A stretch of DNA of 64,000 nt from Phytophthora hibernalis (Eukaryota; Oomycota; Peronosporomycetes; Peronosporales; Peronosporaceae): positions 62,001 through 126,000 of the forward strand of contig JAAKBF010000227.1 of assembly GCA_012656075.1 (NCBI GenBank), written 5' to 3'. Shown in pieces: positions 56,008-64,000 of this stretch. Numbering within the stretch: the first letter of the stretch is position 1; the number at the start of each line of letters is the position of its first letter. The notes beneath the pieces were generated by a model. That model ran no database searches. It saw only the letters and a program-made list of their open reading frames with translations, and had not been told where the DNA came from. Position numbers and translations under genes: made by a program.

Positions 56008-56475
56008 TTGCCAGCTTCAAACTACACTCTTTACCTAGCACGCGGGGAGACTGATAAGGCGTGGCTTCAAACAAATGGCCTCGTGTATGACCTCCTGAAG
56101 AAGCGCCAAGTCCCGAGGTATGTCAAGGCCATGATGAGCAAAAACAATGAACTTCAACGACCACAAATGCTTGGGGACCCAGCGCTAGGCTTCCCCACAC
56201 TGATGGATGCCTTCACAGCTAGACATAATATACAAGTGCTCGTTGACATCCAGTGTTCAGGTGTTCTCAACACTGAACCCTATTACTTCGATCAAGAGTA
56301 CGGACTACCTATCAGAACTGCAATGAAGTTGGACGGAAGAAACATATTTAGAGAGACTAGCGCGGAATATACAATTAATCTAAACCGGGGTAGTAAATGC
56401 ACTACGGTTGTCATTTTAGTTTTTAATGATGTGAAAGGTTGCCATTCATTGTACAACGACGGACTCTACTATTGA
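56008..56475 (+). pseudogene. Crinkler-like fragment (DWL-type region)
   Basis: An open frame of about 155 residues begins inside a domain: NYTLYLARGETDKAWLQTNG, then PRYVKAMMSKNNELQRP and NIQVLVDIQCSG. This resembles the middle of Crinkler N-terminal modules (LxLFLA...W... ending in a vxVLV strand). The first ATG-like codon is not a credible start and upstream sequence is AT-rich. The remaining 75 residues match nothing I know. Probably a broken effector-family gene. Confidence 0.4.
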
Positions 56476-56596
56476 CATCAATCTACATGTTAGCCAGCAG
56501 CCCTCGAGTTGCACTTTGGCAGTCTACTTCGTTGCTCACTCTTCAAATTTCCCGGCATCCCAACAACCTCCAAGTTCTTCGTCACCCGACCAAACG

Positions 56597-56974
56597 ATGC
56601 TAAGCTTGCAGTGTGCCTTCACGCATTCCGGCATGGTGCTTCCTGTGAAGATCGTGGCGGCCAAGCACGGCACTGACCTGAAAGAGATTTTGTGTCAGCA
56701 TTTGGGCCTTGAAACGGGCACACCCATGGAGTTATTCAAGACTAAGGGATTCGATAGCAAGTGGATGTCGGTCAGAAGCGAAGACTGCCTCCTCCTATCG
56801 CAAGGAATCGAAACAGAAGCGGTCACGGGAATGGCGACCCCGAGAATGAACTGGATATGGCGACTCCGCTGGCCAAATACGAATTGGAAAATTCAGGGAC
56901 GATGGGGCAGTGCAGATCTTGGTGAAAATCGCGCATCCCCCCAGCAAAATCGTGCGCGTATGCTATCCAATTGA
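56597..56974 (+). pseudogene. Crinkler N-terminal domain, degenerate
   Basis: From ATG 56597 the protein starts MLSLQCAFTHSGMVLPVKI, then LKEILCQHLGLETGTPMELF: the ubiquitin-like CRN header (M-x-x-L-x-C-A... followed by an LFLAK-type motif, here ELFKTK). A later ILVKIAHPPS strand in another frame fits the domain's end (VLV). A frame change near 56830 and a stop at 56974 precede any effector C-terminal domain. CRN headers direct entry into host cells; here LFLAK has diverged, so function is doubtful. Confidence 0.6.
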
Positions 56975-57025
56975 GCTACTTTCGCTTCGAGTGAGTGAAC
57001 TAACCATGTCGATGCAGGTCTCTCC

Positions 57026-57401
57026 ATGTTTTGGGAATGGATGGCAGCCGCATTCGCGACCGTAATGTTGGTGGATGTGCTGTACGACCTACTATATGGT
57101 TGTTATCATGGAATGTTTGCAGCCGTTAGCGAGTTCCCCAGATCGTTTTTTCGCTGCGCGTGGACTCCTGAGCTTCCGTCGCCGCTCACAGGTAATTACT
57201 GTCATTACTGTATCGATTTTATAAACTGGTGGTGTGTTGTAAATAGGAGGCGTCGCCAGAATTTGCTGGTTCGCTGTGTATACAGCCATTGTCGTTGCAC
57301 TATTTTTGGGATTTTGCTGGTTTGAAGACGACGAACAAGCCCTCCTGGCGAAGTGGATCCATTCGCGGCCATTACCTTCTGGAGGGACCACGCTGTATTA
57401 G
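57026..57401 (+). CDS. Hypothetical two-TM small protein
   Basis: Two exons, 57026-57191 and 57247-57401, joined by a 55-nt intron (GTAATT...AATAG), encode about 106 residues. The first hydrophobic stretch is MAAAFATVMLVDVLYDLLYG, the second (exon 2) ICWFAVYTAIVVALFLGFCW; a short Asp/Glu-containing tail follows. No family recognised. It follows the CRN header fragment by about 50 bases and might once have belonged to the same transcript. Confidence 0.4.
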
Positions 57402-58640
57402 CGAGCTCAATCGCAAGATATTGCTCGGATAAACAGAGGAAGAAAAGACCAGAGAACAGCAACCTTGTAGCGTGCACAATTTGATTAAAGCCCAACATAA
57501 TGGATGTTTTTCTACTAATTCTGTGATTACAGCGCAGTGGTGCTATGGAGATGTCGATGAGGATGACTTACTTAGATGAGTTCGTGCGAAGTAGTGCAGA
57601 TTGTGATGGAGGTGTTGGTGGGGATGAATAAATTTTATACTACAGTAATCAAATTTCTACTAGCACAGCCCAACAAGGATTGATGACGTGGTCCGGCGGT
57701 TTGGTTTACTTGTAGAGGGACTGGTGCACTATTGAGGACGAAATCTTTAGTCACTACCGCCGGCGTGCACTGGCTACTCCACTGCGGATACCTTTTCGAG
57801 GTTATTTAGTACAGGCGACTACAAAGCAGGCGCATAAGATGCGGCTAAAACTTGGTTATATAATTATACGCGTACGCTGAGTACATTTCACTACACACAC
57901 TGAAATGGTCAGAAGTAGTCTGTTATTCTTTTTGGAATAGAGGGTACATCGTTATTTGTCATTTATCAAATTATTTCCTTCTATTTCAGGCTTCACGTAA
58001 CCCTAGAGAGATCAACTATGCGACGTTTGAAACAAGTGACACCGAATTTTGTAAAGGTTAGCTTCAAATAGGTCTAGCTAATTATTGACACACTAACTTA
58101 ACCCAACTTAATTCAAAATTCATAAGCCCTGGTTTCAGTCGTGTCTGGTCTCGGAATAAAAGAAGCGATGCTGATTGGCCCGGTGGTTTATTCCTCGACG
58201 AGGCATTTATTCCCACCCCATGGCCCATGCCGAATATAAAGTCGGAGAGGCAGTTGCCAGCTATTAATAGGGATACCATTTAACGAGTTCTACGTTGTGC
58301 GCAGCCGCCTGTATGCCGCTTCGTAAACTATCCCGCTACAGCTCCCTACAAAGTTCTAGTGGTGGTCAAACGAAGAAAATGGACGCCAACTAGGGTGGCC
58401 CGTGTACGCTTATAATATAGGTAACTGTATATGTGTTTTACAGTTAGTAAGTGTGTAGTAAAAATCAGTGGCCTCAAATCAAGGTAAAATCGAGAAGTTC
58501 TGTAGCCTCCCATAATTGTTTTCAGAGACTCGGAACTCTGCATACTGAATAGTTTCCAGCTCGTTCGTGATTAAAAAAACATTCCCTGGACTATTTTTGT
58601 GGTAGTGTACGAAGCCGCGTTCCTCGCAGGCTGGTATTGT
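57402..58640 (+). other. Gene-free AT-rich spacer, possible copia LTR
   Basis: No coding frame recognised. Because the minus-strand copia RNase H ends near 58780, its 3' LTR should lie in 58.1-58.75 kb; 58082-58290 on the minus strand is a plausible LTR portion, but there is no second copy for comparison. Confidence 0.35.
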
Positions 58641-58779
58641 TTACCGCTTTGTGCTGTTTGCAGGAGCCTGTGGGTATTTTCCCGCCGCGTCCTGGATTGG
58701 ATGCATGGGTAATCATAAACTCTCATACCTTATATACACTATTACCTGACACTTACTGTAAAATTTACGTAAGAATGTG

Positions 58780-59475
58780 TCAAGTGGCGGTCATAGTCAC
58801 TTCCTTCGGAATATGGTCCTTGGTCATACCGATCATCTTGCTCAGCATTTCAAACCGATCACTCGCAAGTGCCCTAGTCATCATATCCGACGGGTTGTCG
58901 TCGGTCTGAATCTTCCAAAGTTCAACTGTCTTCTATGCGACTTGGTCCCGGACGTAATGCCATCTCAGTTCAATATGGCGTGTACCGGCTATAGGTTGGG
59001 TTGGTTGCCATAACGAAAGCTGCTTGATTGTCGATACCTTGGCGAAGCTGCGTCACCATCTCCGAAAAGACTTCAATCAGGACATTTCGTAGTCCTTGAC
59101 CCTCCATACAGGCCTCACACGCTACGACGTATTCCGCCTCAGCTGTCGACTGAGCTACAATAGTTTGGCGTATTCACGCCCACGACACTGCACCTCCAGC
59201 CATGTAGTGAATGTAGCCAGTGACACTCTTTTCTGGTGTTGGGGTTGTTACCCCAATCAGAGTCACAAAACCCATCAATTTGCAGTGTGTTGCACGGCTC
59301 GGCTATTGTGTTGCTTGTGTAGACAATGTCATTGCTCTTAGTCCCCACAAAATATCGCAGCACTCTCTTAGCTGCGCCGATATGTTGCTGAGTCGGACAC
59401 TGCACATATCTGCTCAGTTGGCCGACAGCAAAAACAAGGTCGGGCCTTGTGCATGTTGCCAGGTACATCAATGAG
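58780..59475 (-). pseudogene. copia RT end and RNase H
   Basis: The frame begins MMYLATCTRPDLVFAVGQLS (RT end), then HIGAAKRVLRYF, CDSDWGNNPNTRKE with RNase H Asp residues, and in shifted frames DNQAAFVMATNP and HIELRWHYVRDQVA, ending near 58780. Two or more frame changes. All upstream RT blocks (including YxDD) are missing. Confidence 0.8.
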
Positions 59476-60347
59476 CCTACGAGCTCGCGATAAGGAAATG
59501 TCTTGCCGTTCCGCAGAATTTCACATCACTAACGCGAATTCCTCCTTGTCCCGACGGTCAGAATCTAGAGCCTTGAGCGCTGAGTAAACTTGGTAGTCCT
59601 CAAATCTTTCTGGTGCACGCTTCTCGTGTGCTTCACGCAAACCTGGACGTCGTGGTGGAGTAGTGTCTCTCCTCGCGCGTTTGATTCGACCTTGCACGTT
59701 TAGGTTCTCGTGCACGCTTGTTTCCTTCTTCTCGGAGACGTCGACGCCCAATCACATGATCGGCTGCTAGTGTCAGTTCTTCATAACCAGCTTCTTGCTC
59801 ATCAACGGCATCAAATAGATAATCATAGTCATCATCAATCTGTACTTGACCATAATCTGGTTCGACCACTGCTAGTTCCGTGATGTGGCTCACCGACTCT
59901 TCATCGTCGCCTTCATCACCGGACTCATTATCCTCAATTGCCTCGACATTACTCTCGGCTTCGACATCGCTCTCGACATCGTCTTCTGCATCAGCTTCGT
60001 CAGCTTCGTTTTCCACGATTGAACTATATTCATCGCCGTGGTCAGACCCTCTTGCAGTGAAATCAGCTTCTTCAACCTCACTACTGCCGTCTGCATTTAC
60101 ATCGGCGTCTACACTTCGGCCTCTTGCGTTCCTAGGAGCGCACCATCGCTTTAATAGTCAGGTAGCGAGTTATCTTGGTGATCTTCATCATCTTCGTCGT
60201 CACTTAGATTTGTTCTCGCCGCAATGGTGTCTAGTGGTGGACAATTGTCTAGGATGTCCTCCCACATTTGTCTTCCAGCGCTCGATACACCTTCTGAAGC
60301 ATCGGATTCAGCATCTTTCATCGTAACGTTGCTTGGTTGGGCACTCC

Positions 60348-61651
60348 TCACGGATTCAGTGTCAAATTTAGCTTGCTGGGATGAGGCATCGTCCTCATCA
60401 TCGTCGTCACCAGATTATCCAGCTCGCCGTGCTCGACGAACTCATTAAATGCCTGCAGCCATTTGTCAACCTTCATCTTGAAACCCTTTGCATAGCGGTC
60501 GTTGTACTTAATCGTCTCGTTGATCTTCACATCAGACACAAAACCTCTCTTATGTTCCGTAGGAAAGTAGACTTGGCAACCTACAACATCTTCACGGTAG
60601 CCAATCAAGAATCCAATGCGGCAGCTCACACTCAGCTTCTTCCGCTTGGATTTTGGCGTGTGACAGTACGTGAGAGAACCAAAAGATCTGATGTGATGAA
60701 TATGGGGCTTCGAACCAAACATCAAATCGTAAGGTGTGCGTCCAGCACTCTTGCAAAACACACGGTTCTTCACGTAGACAGTGGTCTCAAGCGCATATGT
60801 CCAAAATGAAGGTGGTAGGCCAGACTGATGCATCATTGTCTTCACCATTCCGATCAACGTTTGGTGAGTGCGCTCGACAGGATTCAACTGCGATGTGTTT
60901 GGTCCCACCTTGGTGTACAATTCATTTCTTCTTGTACCACCGTTCCATAGTTCCGTTGCAGAACTCTTGTCCTTTGTCAGTAAGAACTTGAAGTACTGGC
61001 GCAATACCTTCATCTGCATCGCCAGTGATTTGGCGTGTCACTACTCGATCGACACGACTTCCGTGTTGGCGTTCTGCCCACGCAATGTACTCCTGCATTT
61101 GTGTATTTACTTCGCCTTCCGTACGTGATTTGAGTAAGTACGTCATCACAAAGCGCGAATACCCATCCATTACTACTAACACAGCACTGTATGCCGTGTG
61201 ATTCTGCAGTCCTGATCAACAAATCAGCGAACACAACGTCGTTCACGTTCTCGATATCACGATCGAGCTTCTTTCGGTACGCCTTGCGTCGCTGCTTCCC
61301 GAAGTGACAGTCCGCACAGTCAATCTTGCCGCGCTTCTTTAGCATGATGCCCTTGGCCATACTCCGATCAACCATTAGGCGGATGTACTCTGGGCATGTA
61401 TGGCCCAAGCGCTCGTGCCACACTTCAATGTCTTCAACACCATCAGTTACTACAAAGTTTGCAACTACCTGCTGCTTGACGACATACTTTTCTTGTTCGT
61501 CACTGTTCCACCAATGTTGTGCGCACTGAATATCTGATGACGATGCTCTGCTGTGGTACGAATAACCTCGATGCCATCCTTTGACATGCCAAAATCCAAC
61601 GACATCTTGAACCCTTGGTCCAATGCCAAGCCAGGAGAGAATATATTGCAT
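60348..61651 (-). pseudogene. copia integrase region
   Basis: Several overlapping frames. Visible: the HHCC zinc region WHERLGHT...CADCHFGKQRRKAY, a DGYSRFVMTYLLKS strand with an Asp, QVLTDKGQEFCNGTME with the second Asp, and NPVERTHQTLIGMVKTMM with the catalytic Glu, followed by FGSLTYCHTPKSKRKKL and FLIGYREDVVGCQVYF of the post-core region. The frame changes near 61010 and 61180. Confidence 0.8.
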
Positions 61652-61801
61652 CCAGCTTGAGGGACGTACAGCACGTCCTCCATAAACACAAACACCATCT
61701 CTTCATCAATCAACATTATCTGCGAATCCCGAAATCGTCGGGTTCCATTCGCTGTCTTTCATGCTTTGTAGCACCGTGAAGTATTCCTTGCATGCCACGA
61801 T

Positions 61802-62653
61802 GTGTGCATTTGCGCCGGTATGAAAATATCACTGACTAGGATCATAGTCCTTCACATCCCATTTTACAACTTCCTGGAGCCCACGCCGGCACGTCTGACT
61901 GATGTAGACGTAAAGGCAGCTCCTCCTGATGAACAATTGGGATTGCGCAGGGAGATCATGGTATGGCGCAAGGCGGATGCAGCAATGCGTCACGTCCTCA
62001 ATTCGACCCTCCCGAACTCGTTCCTGTCGTACTTGCCAGACGATGTGAGGAACCTGGAGGTGTGCGTCATTTGGCGGCATCTCGAGCGCAAGTTCGCGCT
62101 CGGTGACGCTGGAGGATTGGTGTCGTTGACGAACCGTTGGAATCGGATTCTCAACTCAAATTGGAAAGACACCACGACTCTGTTCTCGCTGCTGAACCAA
62201 GCGCGAAACGAAATGAATCGGAAGTCCAAGAAGCTCCTCGGTACGAAGAAGATGACAGAGACAATGATGTGCGTGCAAGTTTTGGCGCAGCTTCCTAGTA
62301 AAATCTGGGCGTCGTCAATTGATCTTTCGGAGGAAGCGTTCAGCGCTGTAAGGGTGGAGATCGCATTGAACAAGTAATTCGGTGCCAGATCCGAAAAGAT
62401 GATAGCCGGCTCAGGTGATGCGACGTCGGTGACGCGCATCAACAACGTCAAAAGTGACCGTGCGGCGCGCAGTTACGACTCTAAGAAGCGCCAGCAAGAC
62501 GGAAGCAGCGGCGTTCAGGACCAAGGGTGCTTCTACTGCTTCAAGAAAGGGCACCAGAAGGTTCAGTGTGAGCGCATGAAGGCCGACCGCGACCCAAACC
62601 GTGACGGTGGGCCGCTCTTCCGTACGAACATGGATGCACAAACATCCAAGTGA
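61802..62653 (+). pseudogene. copia Gag with zinc knuckle
   Basis: Plus-strand gag capsid-like region: EIMVWRKADAAMRHVLNSTL, CVIWRHLERKFALGD, LFSLLNQARNEMNRK, then MTETMMCVQVLAQLP. The true element starts near 61880; upstream of that the sequence belongs to the minus-strand copia. A stop at 62377 is followed in another frame by the knuckle CFYCFKKGHQKVQC. The GC content is about that of host genes. Confidence 0.8.
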
Positions 62654-64000
62654 GCGCCTAGCGACACTAAGATAATTGCTACGGTGCAGCGCGCTACCAA
62701 GAAACAAAGAACGCGTGAGCCGCCAACGGATGTCGAGATGGAGGAGGAATTTATCCTTTCAGGTTCGGAGAAAGAGGAGTCGGAAGATGGCGACGGAGGC
62801 TGTTTGAAGAGCTTTGGTGAAATTGACACCTCGGTACGTAAACGATATGGTACATATTTGAGTTGGTTACGTCGACTAACAGTTACGGATGATCTGTGGA
62901 TTGTTGATACAGGAGCTGGATTTGGAATAACGGCTGGTTCAAATCGCTACACAAAGGTTCGAGTCATAGGTTTGAGTATGGTAACGGTAGCACATCAGAA
63001 ACCTCTCTAACTGGCTCAATATAAATGCATGTTGCAAGTCCTTTCAATAAAAGTCTATCGGTCTGGGAGCAATTTAATTAGTGCTTGTCATCTCGCTAAG
63101 CAAGGGTATAATCACATTCAATCTCAGGATGGGGAGTTTTTGTATTTCTTCAATAAGAAAGGACAGCTTTTATTTGCTGCTTTGCAAAAGGGTGGTGTAT
63201 ATCTGCCCTCTTTAGGCAGATTAAGGTGCAAACCGTAAGCAAGAGCTTTACAGAAACACGTGCGAAGTTGCAAACTCGGCACGTATGTCATATAGAAATA
63301 AAATAGGGACACGGTCTAAGCAGTCATTGCACACTTTGCACATGGACACTATGGGAAAGTTGAAAGTAAACGGTAACAATGGTGGATATGGTTATCAGTA
63401 CACGTTAGCAATTGTGGACGATGCAACGTCGTACAAGTGGCTATTTGTGATGAGGTCTACAAAAGAAGTTAACAGTCATGTGGTTAACCTCATACTGCTA
63501 CTCCAAAAGCAGCATCACTATGAAATAAAGAGGATAAGAAGTGATAGCGGTACAGAATTGTCAATCAAAAGATGAGGGCATTTCGGCAGTCGAAAGGTAT
63601 CAGTTTTGAGAAATCAAATGTAGAATGTCAAGAAGAGAATGGGAGCGCGGAGCGCTGCCATCAGAAATTAATGAGACAAGTAAGAAGTTCACTTCTAACC
63701 GCGGCTATGCCAGCACACTGGTGTCCAGAGGCAATAAAATACGCCGTTGAAGTGTCGAATAGAATTCCAACTTCTAGACTTGGAAACACTTCACCCTACG
63801 AAGCATTTCATGGTAAAAAGCCGGATGGCAATATACTTCAAATATGGGGCAGTGTTTGTTATGATCATATCCCAACTACTAAGAGAAAGGATAAGAAATT
63901 GAGCTCAAGAGGTTTAGAGTGCAAGTTCCTTGGACTTGCAAACGATTATAAGGGCTACAGATTGCTAGATACTGTCAACAACGTATTATTGGTAGCGCGA
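61880..64000 (+). mobile_element. Ty1/copia retrotransposon remnant (plus strand, runs off right edge)
   Basis: A 5'-truncated gag (about 61885-62380) with a CCHC knuckle (CFYCFKKGHQKVQC at about 62530), protease (WIVDTGAGFGITAG at about 62900), GAG-pre-integrase segment (63029-63238) and integrase (HTLHMDTMGKL at about 63330; IVDDATSYKWLFV; IRSDSGTELS at 63540; GSAERCHQKLMRQV at about 63645; PYEAFHGKKPDGN) continue to the window end. A clear drop in GC begins near 62830, so the gag and the pol may come from different copies. Several frame changes. Confidence 0.85.

Larger units (their letters stand above)
58780..61880 (-). mobile_element. Ty1/copia retrotransposon remnant (minus strand)
   Basis: On the minus strand: protease motif near 61840 (TGANAHIVACKEYF), a GAG-pre-integrase zinc region (HERLGHTCPEYI, CADCHFGK; about 61440-61290), integrase (GYSRFVMTYLL at about 61160; NPVERTHQTLIGMV at about 60880; PYDLMFG), an acidic linker (60020-59560), and then the end of RT/RNase H (YLATCTRPDLVFAVGQLSRY at 59465; HIELRWHYVRDQVA at about 58960). 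The RT core is deleted between the linker and YLATCTRPD. Stops and frame changes are frequent; the protease Asp reads His. Confidence 0.85.

Overview
The window is eukaryotic, and the genes point to an oomycete, most likely Phytophthora or a close relative. The evidence is: an oomycete-type beta-tubulin; Crinkler (CRN)-type effector fragments; Ty3/gypsy, Ty1/copia and hAT-like elements; a tandem Cys/His 'WRKY19-like' repeat protein; short GT-AG introns of about 60-75 nt; and tightly packed housekeeping genes flanked by gene-poor repeat blocks. The species cannot be fixed from the sequence.

Layout: 1-7.2 kb holds two broken gypsy elements facing opposite ways (an internally deleted minus-strand copy and a 5'-truncated plus-strand chromodomain copy). 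7.2-8.9 kb holds a CRN-like C-terminal fragment, a minisatellite and one copy of a dispersed repeat. 8.9-14.6 kb is one minus-strand gene for a membrane-anchored protein with nine tandem ricin-B-like beta-trefoil lectin units. 16.9-51.7 kb is a gene-dense block: Cys/His-repeat protein (+), HTH-AMMECR1 protein (+), kinesin (-), mitochondrial WW-AIM24 protein (-), beta-tubulin (+), PG-rich flagellar-type protein (+), two-domain class III nucleotide cyclase (-), SOSS-B-type OB-fold protein (-), a 12-kb BEACH-WD gene (+), threonine deaminase (+), an eIF4B-like RRM protein (-) and RPF2 (+). 52-64 kb is again repeat-rich: CRN fragments, a short inverted-repeat element homologous to the one at 8.6 kb, a hAT-like transposase, and two copia remnants joined head to head.

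Many conserved genes, including beta-tubulin, are broken only by single missing bases, mostly inside short homopolymers. This looks like base-level assembly error rather than biology. I therefore annotate such genes as one CDS and mention the breaks; by contrast the retroelements carry stops and large deletions and are true remnants.

Most interesting items: (1) a C3HC4 RING finger embedded in the ConA/LamG-like domain of an ALFY/LvsA-type BEACH protein; (2) a 12-TM cyclase whose catalytic residues are split between the two domains in the order opposite to animal adenylyl cyclases, with a guanine-type Glu; (3) the nine-unit lectin anchored by a single N-terminal membrane segment; (4) a WW domain fused to AIM24 behind a mitochondrial presequence; (5) a Psq-type helix-turn-helix fused to AMMECR1. 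No prokaryotic operon, CRISPR array, rRNA or tRNA was seen. Exon borders were read by eye and may be off by a base or two.
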